The notes beneath the pieces are model-generated. The model was not told the DNA's origin, ran no database searches, and was given only the letters and a program-made list of their open reading frames with translations. Shown here piece by piece: positions 1 to 7,761 of a stretch of 64,000 nt of DNA (within the stretch, counting starts at the first letter, position 1; every line of letters starts with the position of its first letter). This stretch comes from Pseudomonadota bacterium. Lineage in GTDB: Bacteria; Pseudomonadota; Alphaproteobacteria; Rhizobiales; Xanthobacteraceae. Made by a program: the position numbers and the translations under genes. The stretch covers positions 62,001-126,000 of the forward strand of contig JAEXYA010000014.1 in the NCBI GenBank assembly GCA_023451825.1, written 5' to 3'.

Positions 1-79
1 TCTAGCGGCGCCCGCCTCTCCCGCGATCACAGCGGCGCCGGCCGCTCACCATTCATCTCATTGAGAAAGAGACATCACG

Positions 80-844
80 ATGTGGCAGGACAAATACAAG
101 GTCATCACCTTCGAGACGATCGACCACGTACTGATCGTTCGCTTCGCGCGCCATGAGCGCCTCAATGCCATCGATGCCCAGTTGCACACCGAGATGTCGT
201 GGCTGTTCCGCGACATCACCGAACACGCGGTGTGCCGCGCCGTCGTGCTGACCGGCGAAGGCCGGGCATTTTGTGCGGGCGGCGATATCGCGTGGTTTGC
301 CGACATGCCGGACGGCGATCTCGATCGCCTGTTCGTCGAGGCCCGGCGCATCATCATCGATCTTCTCGAAGTCCCGCAGCCCATCATCACGGCCGTCAAT
401 GGGCCCGCCGTTGGTCTGGGCGCCACACTCGCTTTGTTCGGCGACATCATCTACATGGGCGAAAGCAGCGTCATCGCCGACACCCATGTGCTTGCGGGAA
501 TCGCCGCCGGCGATGGCGGCGCCGCCATCTGGCCATGGATCGTGGGCATGCCCCGCGCCAAGGAGTTTCTGTTCACCGGCAAGAAGATCGACGCCAAGCT
601 GGCGCAGGAGCTGGGGCTGGTCAATCACGTCGTGCCGGATGACCAATTGCTGCCCGCGGCATTGGCCATGGCCAATCGGCTCGCCGGCGGCGCCCAGATG
701 GCGATCCGGGCCACCAAGGCATCGCTCAACAAGATCCTCCGCGACACCGTCAATCTCAATCTCGACACGTCGCTGGCGATGGAGAAAGAGTGCTTTGCGT
801 CCGAGGAGCACCGCAGCCTGGTGCGTTCGTTCCTGAAAAAATAA
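80..844 (+). CDS. Enoyl-CoA hydratase/isomerase family protein
   Basis: 254 residues, the usual length for a crotonase-fold enzyme. The oxyanion-hole and substrate segments are visible: GEGRAFCAGGDIAWF near residues 59-73 and NGPAVGLGATLALFGDI near 105-121. Family members hydrate, isomerise or cleave acyl-CoA thioesters in the cytoplasm; the exact substrate cannot be read from the sequence. The ATG follows a purine-rich AGAAAGAG Shine-Dalgarno about 10 bases upstream. The following gene is on the opposite strand and converges on it, so it is not an operon partner. It lies far from the phenylacetate cluster and lacks close resemblance to PaaG in this window, so I do not assign it to that pathway. 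Confidence 0.93.
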   Translation: MWQDKYKVITFETIDHVLIVRFARHERLNAIDAQLHTEMSWLFRDITEHAVCRAVVLTGEGRAFCAGGDIAWFADMPDGDLDRLFVEARRIIIDLLEVPQPIITAVNGPAVGLGATLALFGDIIYMGESSVIADTHVLAGIAAGDGGAAIWPWIVGMPRAKEFLFTGKKIDAKLAQELGLVNHVVPDDQLLPAALAMANRLAGGAQMAIRATKASLNKILRDTVNLNLDTSLAMEKECFASEEHRSLVRSFLKK

Positions 845-892
845 GCGGGTGCCCTGACCGCGCCGTCACGGAGCGAGCAGATGCCAATCTGC

Positions 893-1198
893 TCAGTGCG
901 ACCAGGGCTCCTGGCGGCCGAAGGCGAAATTGTCGGAATAGGCCACCTTGCGCTCGATCCGGGCCTTCGGCTCGATCACCTGATAGGCGATGCCCTCGCG
1001 TTCGCAATAAGCGATGGCGTCTTCCTTGGTGTCGAAATGCAGCGACAGCTGCTGCTTCATGTCGGTGGACGAGGTCCAGCCCATCAGAGGCTCGATCACC
1101 CGCGCCTGCTCCGGCTCGTAATCGAGCTGCCAATCCCGGGTCTTGGCCATGCCGGACTGCATGGCGTTCTTGGCGGCCTTGAAGATACGTGCGGTCAT
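893..1198 (-). CDS. NDUFS4-type accessory subunit of respiratory complex I
   Basis: 101 residues from the ATG encoding MTARIFKAAKNAMQSG. The sequence matches the short ETC complex I conserved-region family (mitochondrial NDUFS4/AQDQ homologue) of alphaproteobacteria: MQSGMAKTRDW near the start, GWTSSTDM in the middle, a stretch FDTKEDAIAYCEREG and a C-terminal FAFGRQEPWSH. It is expected to sit on the peripheral arm of NADH:quinone oxidoreductase near the NADH module. An in-frame extension of about 10 residues upstream exists, but the internal ATG fits the family start better. It stands alone between a convergent enoyl-CoA hydratase and a divergent OpgC-like gene; the main nuo operon is not in the window. 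Confidence 0.88.
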   Translation of the reverse strand: MTARIFKAAKNAMQSGMAKTRDWQLDYEPEQARVIEPLMGWTSSTDMKQQLSLHFDTKEDAIAYCEREGIAYQVIEPKARIERKVAYSDNFAFGRQEPWSH

Positions 1199-1424
1199 GG
1201 GACGAGACAGCTTTCGAAGATGCGACACTGCGACAATTTGGTGAAAACGGCGGGGCTGGTATATCCAGTTTTCACGAAGATTTACCCGCGATTCCGTCGT
1301 TGGGCGGCTTGGTAACGTGTATATTCCGTCCCCGGCGTCGTGACAATCGGGGCCGGAAACAGGCTAATTCGATCCCTTCCGCGTCCCGAACTGCTCCTCT
1401 TATCCAGCTTCCGAAGCGGTCCCC

Positions 1425-2609
1425 ATGGAAATCCACGCCACACTCCCCCCCAAAGGCCGAGACCTGCGGCTGGATCTATTCCGTGGCATCGCCAATTGGG
1501 CGATCTTCCTCGATCACATCCCCGACAATGTGGTGAACTGGGTCACGACCCGGAACTACGGCTTCTCCGACGCGGCCGACCTGTTCGTCTTCATCTCCGG
1601 CTACACCGCATCCTTCGTCTACGCGAAGATGATGCTGGAGCGCGGCTTCATCGTCGGTGCTACCAGGCTCACCAAGCGGGTCTGGCAGCTCTACGTCGCC
1701 CACGTCATCCTGTTCGTGATCTATATCGCCGCCATCGGCTGGGTGGCGCAGCGCTATAACGACCCCGACATCATCAACGAGTTCAATGTCGCGGGGCTCG
1801 TGGACAATCCGATCCAGACCCTGACCAACGGCCTGCTGCTGAAATTCAAGCCGCTCAATCTCGACGTGCTACCGCTCTATATCGTGCTGATGGGCTTCTT
1901 CCCGCCGGTGCTGTGGATGATGCTGCGCAAGCCGGACCTGACGATGCTGGCCTCGCTGGCGCTGTATTTCGCCGCTCGCCAGTTCGGCTGGAACCTGCCG
2001 GCCTATCCCTATGGCACCTGGTACTTCAACCCATTCACCTGGCAGCTGCTGTTCGTGTTCGGCGCTTGGTTTGCGCTCGGCGGCGCGCTGGAATCGCGCT
2101 CGGTGATCCGGTCAAAGTTCATCCTCTATTTCGGTGTCGCCTATCTGCTGTTTGCGCTGGTGATGACCATGGCGGGACGCTTCCCGGATTATGGCCACAT
2201 GATCATGCCGAACTGGCTGTTCGACGCCTTCAACCCGAACGACAAGACGAATCTCGCGCCCTATCGCGTGCTGCATTTCGTGATCATCGCCTTCTTCGTC
2301 ACCCGCTTCGTGCCGAAGGAATGGAAGGGCCTTGAATGGCCGGTGTTCCGCCCGCTGATCAAATGCGGCCAGCAATCGCTCGCCGTGTTCTGCGTCGGCG
2401 TATTCCTGTCCTTTGTCGGCCACTTCCAGCTGATGATGTCGTCGGGCTCGTTCCTGGCGCAGCTGTTCGTCAGCGTCGCCGGCATCACGATCATGACGCT
2501 GGTCGCCTATTACATCTCGTGGTCGAAGAAGCAGGACAAGCCCCTGCCGAAGCCGGCGCCGGCCGAGGCTACGAAGCCGGCGGAGACGCCGTCGAAGGCG
2601 GCTGAATAG
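1425..2609 (+). CDS. OpgC-family membrane acyltransferase
   Basis: 394 residues, polytopic, with about ten hydrophobic segments between residues 15 and 370. The N-terminus has the OpgC-type signature RDLRLDLFRGIANWAIFLDH (residues 12-31) followed by DAADLFVFISGYTASFVY. OpgC proteins are inner-membrane acyltransferases that succinylate periplasmic glucans; in Bradyrhizobiaceae many paralogues have unknown acceptors. The C-terminal tail (about the last 28 residues) is Lys/Pro/Ala-rich and probably cytoplasmic and disordered. It is monocistronic: about 230 bases separate it from the divergent complex I gene, and a palindromic repeat follows. Confidence 0.88.
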   Translation: MEIHATLPPKGRDLRLDLFRGIANWAIFLDHIPDNVVNWVTTRNYGFSDAADLFVFISGYTASFVYAKMMLERGFIVGATRLTKRVWQLYVAHVILFVIYIAAIGWVAQRYNDPDIINEFNVAGLVDNPIQTLTNGLLLKFKPLNLDVLPLYIVLMGFFPPVLWMMLRKPDLTMLASLALYFAARQFGWNLPAYPYGTWYFNPFTWQLLFVFGAWFALGGALESRSVIRSKFILYFGVAYLLFALVMTMAGRFPDYGHMIMPNWLFDAFNPNDKTNLAPYRVLHFVIIAFFVTRFVPKEWKGLEWPVFRPLIKCGQQSLAVFCVGVFLSFVGHFQLMMSSGSFLAQLFVSVAGITIMTLVAYYISWSKKQDKPLPKPAPAEATKPAETPSKAAE

Positions 2610-2682
2610 TCGGTGATCATTTCCAGGCTCGCGCGCGGACCTTTCGGGAGCGAGATCGTTTTTGGATCGAGACGAACACCGT

Positions 2683-2800
2683 TCTCATGGTGAGGAGCGC
2701 GCTGCTTGGCGCGCGTCTCGAACCATGAGATGGCCTGGCTCCGGAGATTCCCAGCCATCCTTCGAGACGCCGCGCAACGGGCGGCTCCTCAGGATGAGGG
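2683..2800. repeat. Palindromic intergenic repeat, copy A
   Basis: An about 118-base element whose ends are imperfect inverted repeats (CTCATGGTGAGGAGCGCG at the left, GCGGCTCCTCAGGATGAGG at the right). It has internal complementary blocks (CGTCTCGAACCATGAGATGG and CCATCCTTCGAGACGCC), so the whole can fold into a long hairpin. A second copy in reverse orientation lies at 52407-52514. This is the dispersed intergenic repeat commonly seen in Bradyrhizobium/Rhodopseudomonas relatives. It sits just after the OpgC-like gene and just before the BrnT promoter. Confidence 0.85.
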
Positions 2801-2839
2801 AGAGTTTGTGGCGAACACGCGTCACTAGAATAACAATTT

Positions 2840-2886
2840 TCGTGTACGATAATTATTGACACCCCTATTTATCGTGTACGAATAAT
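2840..2886 (+). promoter_or_regulatory. brnTA promoter with repeated TCGTGTACGA operator
   Basis: Two copies of TCGTGTACGA, each an imperfect inverted repeat (TCGT-GT-ACGA), lie at 2840-2849 and 2872-2881, 32 bases apart (about three helical turns). A TTGACA -35 hexamer (2856-2861) sits between them and the second copy overlaps the expected -10 region. BrnA antitoxins are known to repress their own operon by binding such sites. That BrnA binds here is inferred. Confidence 0.65.
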
Positions 2887-2890
2887 CAAC

Positions 2891-3139
2891 ATGAAAATTG
2901 TCTGGGATACGCCGAAGTACCTCGCTAATCTCGACAAGCACGAGATGGACTTCGCTGACCTGACTATCGAATTTTTCGAGGCAGCGATTGTGTATCCCAG
3001 CCGGGCTGGGCGCTTCGTTGCCGTTGGATGGATCGGCAATCAGATCGTGGCCGCCGTCGTGTTCAAACCGCTGGGGACGGAAGCCTTGTCCGTCATTTCC
3101 ATGCGCCCAGCGAGCCGGAAACAAAGGAACCTCTTATGA
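2891..3139 (+). CDS. brnT: BrnT family ribonuclease toxin
   Basis: 82 residues, RelE-fold BrnT type: an N-terminal IVWDTPKYLANLDKH resembling the family W-D-x-x-K-x-x-x-N-x-x-K/H motif, then F....D.TIEFFE and a C-terminal ALSVISMRPASRKQR that fits the family I/S-x-R-x-A-x-x-x-E/R end. BrnT toxins cleave RNA and stop growth until neutralised by BrnA. The stop codon overlaps the start of the antitoxin by four bases (ATGA), so the two are translationally coupled. The family order toxin-then-antitoxin is kept. Usual BrnT proteins are about 90 residues, so this one is slightly short but looks intact. The ATG lies directly downstream of the repeat-operator promoter, leaving almost no leader. Confidence 0.88.
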   Translation: MKIVWDTPKYLANLDKHEMDFADLTIEFFEAAIVYPSRAGRFVAVGWIGNQIVAAVVFKPLGTEALSVISMRPASRKQRNLL

Positions 3140-3426
3140 AGGCAACAAAGCAGTATCGAGCTGGTCGCGGCTACACGAAGAAGGACTGGGATGCGGTCAG
3201 CAGCCCGGAGCCGACCGAGAAACAGCTTGCGAAAGCAAAGCCGTTCAAAGAGGTATTCCCCGAGCTTCAGGCCAGCATCAACCGCTCGCGCGGTCGTCCG
3301 AAGGTGGAAAGCCCGAAGGAGGCCGTGACGCTCCGTCTTTCTCCGGACGTCGTTGCAAAATTCAAGGCTGCAGGAGACGACTGGCGCGGAAAAATGGCGA
3401 AAGCCCTGGAGCGGGCGAAGGTTTGA
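3136..3426 (+). CDS. brnA: BrnA family antitoxin
   Basis: 96 residues starting at the ATG that overlaps the brnT stop. The C-terminal half contains the ribbon-helix-helix typical of BrnA: GRPKVESPKEAVTLRLSPDV followed by VAKFKAAGDDWRGKMAKALE. The N-terminal part, rich in Lys and Pro, is expected to wrap the toxin. It neutralises BrnT by direct binding and represses the operon at the TCGTGTACGA sites upstream (family knowledge plus inference). A longer in-frame opening starts inside brnT but has no ribosome site; the overlapping ATG with AAAGGAACC just upstream is the better start. Confidence 0.88.
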   Translation: MKATKQYRAGRGYTKKDWDAVSSPEPTEKQLAKAKPFKEVFPELQASINRSRGRPKVESPKEAVTLRLSPDVVAKFKAAGDDWRGKMAKALERAKV

Positions 3427-3497
3427 TCACAACCCATCGCGTAAGAACCGCGCGTCAGAATAGCTGGCAAAACGGCTAGGAGATTCGACGGGATGAT

Positions 3498-3574
3498 TGG
3501 TCGGGGCACAAAGATTCGAACTTTGGACCTGCGGTACCCAAAACCGCCGCGCTACCAGGCTGCGCTATACCCCG
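3498..3574 (-). tRNA. tRNA-Pro (anticodon TGG)
   Basis: Reading the minus strand gives a full cloverleaf. The acceptor stem CGGGGTA pairs with TGCCCCG. The D arm is GCGCAGCCTGGTAGCGC. The anticodon stem GCGGT/ACCGC encloses the loop TTTGGGT with anticodon TGG, and the T arm carries TTCGAAT. The discriminator A is followed by an encoded CCA at 3498-3500. It decodes CCN proline codons. It lies between the BrnTA module and the DUF192 gene. Confidence 0.95.
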
Positions 3575-3635
3575 CCAATGCCGTGTCGATACACCTTTAC
3601 GGTGGGGGCAGCAAGGTCTCCGGAAGCTTATTTGC

Positions 3636-4133
3636 CTACCGCTTCTTGAACAATGGATGGACCACCTGATCGCCCGGCGCGATACCGTATTTGCGCGCGG
3701 TTCCGGCGATGACTTCGAGCACCGCTTTGGCCGGACCGCCCGATGAGATGATCTTTGTCGATTCGGTTTCGGTGTTCTGGGCAATCCGGACCACGCGGCC
3801 GTCGCCGCCGATGAAAATCATGTCGAGCGAAATGTAGGTGTTCTTCATCCACATGGAGATGGTCTGCTCGGGCGTGAAGTCGAACAGCATGCCACGGCCG
3901 TCGGGCAGCTCTTTGCGATACATCAGCCCCTTGGCGCGTTCCTCGTCGGTGGTCGCCATTTCCACGGAAAACATCCGCACACCCGACTTGGTCACGATCT
4001 CCAGCGGCTGAAATTCGGCTGCGCCGGACGCCTGCGGTCCCACGGACAGCATGAGCAGCAGCAGCAGCAGCAAGCGCGCCAAGCGTGCGCCGCGGATCGA
4101 GGGCGAGAAAGCGAAACGAACAAAGCCGGTCAT
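3636..4133 (-). CDS. DUF192 family secreted protein
   Basis: 165 residues. Residues 1-40 form a signal peptide (basic start, LARLLLLLLLMLSVG core, Ala-x-Ala type end). The rest is a DUF192 domain: EIVTKSGVRMFSVEMATT, an RAKGLMYR motif, GMLFDF, and the conserved MWMKNTYISLDMIFI segment that defines the family. DUF192 proteins are small periplasmic or exported beta-sheet proteins of unknown biochemical role. In alphaproteobacteria the gene often neighbours the double cold-shock gene, as it does here. A hairpin terminator separates the two. Confidence 0.9.
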   Translation of the reverse strand: MTGFVRFAFSPSIRGARLARLLLLLLLMLSVGPQASGAAEFQPLEIVTKSGVRMFSVEMATTDEERAKGLMYRKELPDGRGMLFDFTPEQTISMWMKNTYISLDMIFIGGDGRVVRIAQNTETESTKIISSGGPAKAVLEVIAGTARKYGIAPGDQVVHPLFKKR

Positions 4134-4254
4134 CGATGAGATTCCAGGAGCAACCCAGGCGACAGGCCGGGCGCGGGGACCCTACCCCGCACTGGACACC
4201 GGACGCCAGCCCGATCCGCCGCACGGACGCGTGAACGCAACCGCCCAAACGCAA

Positions 4255-4279
4255 ACGAGGCCCAAACGGGCCTCGTGCG
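4255..4279 (-). terminator. Hairpin terminator of the cold-shock gene
   Basis: ACGAGGCCC-AAAC-GGGCCTCGT forms a perfect 9-bp stem at 4255-4276. On the minus strand it lies about 25 bases beyond the cold-shock gene's stop codon and is followed by a short T run (TTTG), so it probably limits read-through into the DUF192 gene. Confidence 0.7.
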
Positions 4280-4299
4280 AATGCAAATTGAAACCGCGG

Positions 4300-4947
4300 T
4301 CAGTGCGAGACGAAGCCCGGCGCGCCGCCTTCCGGCTGGATCTCCGCGGCCATCATGCCCTTTGATCCCGGCCCGAAGCGGACCAGCACATACTGGCCGG
4401 GACGCAGCTCGGTCATGCCGTAACGGCGCAGCGTTTCCATGTGGACGAAAATGTCCGGAGTCCCCTCGCCGCAGCTCAGGAACCCGAAGCCGCGAAGCCG
4501 ATTGAACCACTTGACCTGTGCGCGCTCGAGACCGCTGGTCGCGGTCACTGTGACATGCGTGCGCGGCGGCAGCATCTGGGCGGGGTGGATCGCCGTCGAT
4601 TCGTCCATCGAGACGACGCGGAACGCTTGATAGCCCTTGGCGCGCTGCACGCATTCGACGACGATGCGTGCGCCTTCATAAGCCGTCTGGAAGCCATCAC
4701 GGCGCAACACGGTGACATGCAGCAGCACGTCGGTCGAGCCATCGTCGGGGATGATGAAGCCGTAGCCCTTGGAGGCATCAAACCATTTGATGACGCCGCG
4801 GATCTCGACGAGATCGACTGCAGCCCCCTCGCCCGCGAACGGATCGACGGAAGAACGCTGTGCGTTACCGGGATTTTCTCCCGACGGAAGCGGCGCTCCT
4901 GCACTCGGCATCAGCCCACGCTTCGATTCAAATGCATCCGACCCCAT
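4300..4947 (-). CDS. Tandem cold-shock-domain protein
   Basis: 215 residues with two cold-shock domains. The first (about 46-108) has the RNP1-like KGYGFI and RNP2-like DVLLH motifs. The second (about 146-205) has RGFGFL and DIFVH. Each opens with the typical V/Q-x-K-W-F signature (VIKWFDASKGYGFI, QVKWFNRLRGFGFL). Such proteins bind single-stranded RNA or DNA in the cytoplasm and melt secondary structure; double-domain versions are common in Rhizobiales. The ATG before GSDAFESKRG is preferred over an upstream TTG because a G-rich Shine-Dalgarno lies a few bases ahead. The first 45 residues are low-complexity. Confidence 0.9.
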   Translation of the reverse strand: MGSDAFESKRGLMPSAGAPLPSGENPGNAQRSSVDPFAGEGAAVDLVEIRGVIKWFDASKGYGFIIPDDGSTDVLLHVTVLRRDGFQTAYEGARIVVECVQRAKGYQAFRVVSMDESTAIHPAQMLPPRTHVTVTATSGLERAQVKWFNRLRGFGFLSCGEGTPDIFVHMETLRRYGMTELRPGQYVLVRFGPGSKGMMAAEIQPEGGAPGFVSH

Positions 4948-5144
4948 GGCCCCGGATCCCACTATCAATTGCGCTGCCAGCCCGATGTCAGCGCTATCTC
5001 ACATGCCTCATCGAGATATTAACTCGAAGCTGCGGTGCGAATCTCTTGCGATTCGAAGATAACACTGCCGACTGCTCAGCAAAGACAAAAAACGAACACA
5101 GTGCGAGCTATGAACAGCTTGCGGCCCAAAGAATCAGCCTCGCA

Positions 5145-5906
5145 TCAGTTTCGAACGAATGGGGCGAGCGTTTCGCCGATATCATCGCGGATGACAAGGT
5201 CAGCATGTTCGTCATGCTCAGTTGATTCATTGTTGATGATCACAAGCCTGGCACCCGCATGCTTCGCCATCAGCGGGAATCCTGCTGCAGGCCAAACGAC
5301 AAGTGATGATCCGATCGCGATGAAGAGATCGCAGTGCTGCGACAATTCGGCAGCGCGACGCATTTCGAATTCAGGCATCGCCTGACCAAACGAAATCGTC
5401 GCAGTCTTCACCGGTGCGCCACATGCGGTGCAATCCGGTGCGCGCTCATCTTTGTCGAAGCGCGTCTTCACCCATTCGAGTTCGTATCGCGCGTCGCAAC
5501 CGATGCAGCGCGCATAGGTCGTATTGCCATGTAGTTCGATGACGTCATCCGCTGCGAATCCCGACGCCTGATGCAGGTTGTCGATATTCTGGGTGATGAC
5601 CGCAGGAATCTTTCCAGCGCGATAGAGCGTTGCCAATGCAAGGTGTCCGCGGCCAGGATTCGCTGCAGCAAAGACGTCCGCCATCGCAAATCGACGGCGC
5701 CAGGATTCGTCGCGCGCATCTTGATCGGCGACAAACTCATCAAATGGAATTGGCCTGTTGCGGGTCCACAGTCCGCCGGGCGAACGAAAATCGGGAATGC
5801 CGGTTTCAGTCGAGATGCCTGCGCCGGTGAACGGCACGATCACGCGAGCCTCGGCGATCAGTTCGCCAAGTCGCTCCACGCCATTGCGAAGGTCTGTTGC
5901 AATCAT
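5145..5906 (-). CDS. NAD-dependent protein deacylase (sirtuin)
   Basis: 253 residues from ATG at 5906. NAD-binding motif GAGISTETGIPDFRSPGG at 28-45, TQNIDNLHQASG at 105-116, catalytic His126 in ELHG, and a structural zinc site Cys134/Cys137/Cys159/Cys162. These are the hallmarks of Sir2 enzymes, which remove acyl groups from lysines using NAD+ in the cytoplasm. The bacterial CobB class III Ala-x-x-x-x-Tyr-x-x-Arg signature is not obvious, so the acyl preference is left open. It is followed on the same strand only by intergenic DNA; the H-NS gene lies upstream on the same strand, 87 bases away. Confidence 0.93.
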   Translation of the reverse strand: MIATDLRNGVERLGELIAEARVIVPFTGAGISTETGIPDFRSPGGLWTRNRPIPFDEFVADQDARDESWRRRFAMADVFAAANPGRGHLALATLYRAGKIPAVITQNIDNLHQASGFAADDVIELHGNTTYARCIGCDARYELEWVKTRFDKDERAPDCTACGAPVKTATISFGQAMPEFEMRRAAELSQHCDLFIAIGSSLVVWPAAGFPLMAKHAGARLVIINNESTEHDEHADLVIRDDIGETLAPFVRN

Positions 5907-5993
5907 GATGCGATCGTCCGGATGGGGATGCCGAAACGACAATGCCGCAGATGGCCATTTGGTACCACCCGCGACGACACGATTGATGCGCGC

Positions 5994-6317
5994 TTATGTC
6001 CCTCTGCCGCGCGCGCTCTTCGCAACACGGCTTGGCTTCTCGATCAAAAAGTCTTCGCGTTTGCGACCGGCTTCGATTTCGCGCGCCAACCATCCGGCGA
6101 CGCCGCCGCGTCCCGTCCAGGTCTCGCCTGTGATAGGATGCCGATATTTGGGAGCGATCTTGACGCCACGTGCGGGACCGCCTTTGCCGTTGACGCTCCC
6201 AATCTGTGCCAGTTGCGCCTGCAACTCGGCCCGATGAGCCAGCAGTTGCTTGTCGATATCATCTCGCAACGACAGCAGTTCGGGAACGGATAGTGTCTTC
6301 AGATCAGGCGGCTGCAT
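5994..6317 (-). CDS. H-NS family nucleoid-associated DNA-binding protein
   Basis: 107 residues. The N-terminal helix and coiled coil (LKTLSVPELLSLRDDIDKQL, about 5-40) are for oligomerisation. The C-terminal H-NS domain (about 55-95) reads YRHPITGETWTGRGGVAGWL, containing the TWTGRG DNA-binding loop that inserts into the minor groove. Proteins of this type silence AT-rich, often horizontally acquired DNA. The ATG at 6317 has GGAG six bases upstream; a GTG two codons earlier is less likely. A tailless paralogue is encoded about 180 bases upstream on the same strand. Confidence 0.9.
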   Translation of the reverse strand: MQPPDLKTLSVPELLSLRDDIDKQLLAHRAELQAQLAQIGSVNGKGGPARGVKIAPKYRHPITGETWTGRGGVAGWLAREIEAGRKREDFLIEKPSRVAKSARGRGT

Positions 6318-6493
6318 ACGCACTCCAGAGTAATACGGTCATGCTCCTCTCGACGGCGCACAAAACGTGCGCCTGGGCATGTGCATTTAAAACAAACAGA
6401 TCAATTGTGGGCGGTGCTCATGCACCACCTCGTGATTGGCGGCTGGAAATCAAAACGACTCCCAGCTTCAGAAATCGTGCGGCAAGGCCCGCG

Positions 6494-6745
6494 TCAAGCG
6501 GCGCGCGACACATCGGTCGGCGACTGATCGGCTTTGGTGTCCGCCTTGGCGTCGTCCTTCTTGGACTTCGCAACAGGCGTCGCCTGCGATTTCTTGGTGA
6601 CCTTGCCGTATTGCGCGAGTTTTTCGAGTTCCGCCTCCAGTTCGGCTTGGCGGGCGGCGACTTTCTCGGCGAGCTTGTCGGTTGCCCGACCCCGCAACGC
6701 CGCGAGTTCCTCGATGCTCAGTGAATCCAGATCATACTTGGTCAT
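6494..6745 (-). CDS. Tailless H-NS-like protein (oligomerisation domain only)
   Basis: 83 residues. Residues 1-45 (MTKYDLDSLSIEELAALRGR, then a charged heptad helix ending KLAQYGKV) match the N-terminal part of H-NS family proteins, including the D-L-x-x-L-S-x-x-E-L pattern of the neighbouring H-NS. Instead of a DNA-binding domain the protein ends in a Lys/Asp/Ala-rich tail. No TWSGRG-like motif is found downstream in any frame, so it is not a simple frameshift. GGAG lies seven bases before the ATG. By analogy with H-NST proteins it may co-oligomerise with and modulate H-NS (inference). It could also be an unrelated coiled-coil protein. Confidence 0.7.
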   Translation of the reverse strand: MTKYDLDSLSIEELAALRGRATDKLAEKVAARQAELEAELEKLAQYGKVTKKSQATPVAKSKKDDAKADTKADQSPTDVSRAA

Positions 6746-6894
6746 GGCAATCTCCCGTGTCGTCCCGGACTAGCGACATCGTTCATGAGCCGCAAGGACG
6801 GAACAGGTCATCCACGATGACGGCCGGCAACCCGGTAAGGTTGACGACAGTTCGGAGCTGCCGCGACAATGCATCCTGGGGTAGGAAGCGCGTC

Positions 6895-7335
6895 ATGGCA
6901 TCTTGGAAAGAAGAGCGTGACCGATTGGTGGCACAGACGTTGGCATTCGTTCAGCATGTCGCCTCGGCACATCCGACAGCAGCGAGCAAACTCGGTCTAT
7001 CGTCGAGCATGACGGCTGAAGGCGCACATGCAGCGCCCGTGTCCCCGCCGGCGGATGCGATTGTCGTAGTGCCCGAAGCCATCGCCGTACCGTCCGAGGA
7101 TGCACGGCCGCTCAGCATCGAAACCAGCAGCGCACCGAACGACATTGTTGCCGATCTGCCCGAGCGCCCGACGCTGTATGCCCCGGTATCCGAACGCTCG
7201 GACATCACGCAACGGGTTGCAGCTTTCAAGGCGCGACAGTTGACGCTCAACCGTGAGCGCGAAGACTATTATGACCGCGTCCAGGCACGTATTCGCTCTT
7301 CGCTGCGGAACGATAACGGCTCCGGCCGGTTGTGA
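6895..7335 (+). CDS. Conserved small protein with C-terminal QRV/YYD helix
   Basis: 146 residues. The ATG is preceded by GTAGGAAG. The N-terminus (MASWKEERDRLVAQTLAFVQ) is an amphipathic helix, the middle about 80 residues are Ala/Pro/Ser-rich and likely disordered, and the C-terminus is a charged helix: DITQRVAAFKARQ, then REREDYYDRV, then a basic end. The same helix makes up most of the 62-residue protein at 8626-8814. A GGAAC hexamer lies at 6800-6804 but the -10 is a poor match. A strong hairpin terminator follows at 7368. The function is not known to me. Confidence 0.75.
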   Translation: MASWKEERDRLVAQTLAFVQHVASAHPTAASKLGLSSSMTAEGAHAAPVSPPADAIVVVPEAIAVPSEDARPLSIETSSAPNDIVADLPERPTLYAPVSERSDITQRVAAFKARQLTLNREREDYYDRVQARIRSSLRNDNGSGRL

Positions 7336-7367
7336 AAGCGGAGCAGCTTCCCCGATGCTCTATTCTT

Positions 7368-7403
7368 GAAAGCCCCGCCCCTCCCCCGGCGGGGCTTTCC
7401 TCG
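7368..7403 (+). terminator. Rho-independent terminator
   Basis: GAAAGCCCCGCC pairs with GGCGGGGCTTTC around an 8-base C-rich loop (7368-7399), followed by CTCGTT. The A run before and T run after the GC stem make it work in either direction. It ends the plus-strand gene at 6895-7335 and faces the DUF3606 gene coming from the other side. Confidence 0.8.
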
Positions 7404-7439
7404 TTAAGAGCCTTGAATTGGAGGGGACGTCAGAGATCG

Positions 7440-7643
7440 CTATTTGCCGATATGCCGGCGAACCGCCGCGACCGACGGCCCAACAGCTTCGATCGCCGAA
7501 TTCAGATCCTCCGACGATATGCCGAACCGATACGCCCAGTAATTGCGCTGGTTGTCGTCATTGCTGTCGATGGTCGCCGGCGGCCGGACGCTATGCGCTG
7601 TTTCCGACGCCAGAACCGATGAGACGGGTGCGAGACGGATCAT
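7440..7643 (-). CDS. DUF3606 domain protein
   Basis: 67 residues. The C-terminal half fits DUF3606: an acidic DSNDDNQRNYWAYRFGIS segment, then the helix EDLNSAIEAVGPSVAAVRRHI. Family members are about 60-residue proteins, abundant in Rhizobiales, of unknown function and often in stress-gene neighbourhoods. The start ATG at 7643 lacks a clear Shine-Dalgarno, so the first 20 residues are uncertain. It converges with the gene at 6895-7335, sharing the terminator. Confidence 0.75.
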   Translation of the reverse strand: MIRLAPVSSVLASETAHSVRPPATIDSNDDNQRNYWAYRFGISSEDLNSAIEAVGPSVAAVRRHIGK

Positions 7644-7761
7644 GACGCAAGGCTATCACGCGCCCCGCGCCTGGAAATGGCTCAGCAGAGAATGCCTTAA
7701 CGGACGATTGACGGATTAAATCCAAAATGACCGAATGCGCATCATTCCGCGCCGCGGCATT

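Noticed and set aside
6800..6824. GGAAC followed after 16 bases by CGGC ahead of the gene at 6895.
   Set aside because: Only the -35 fits the EcfG consensus; the -10 has two mismatches, so it is not listed as a promoter.
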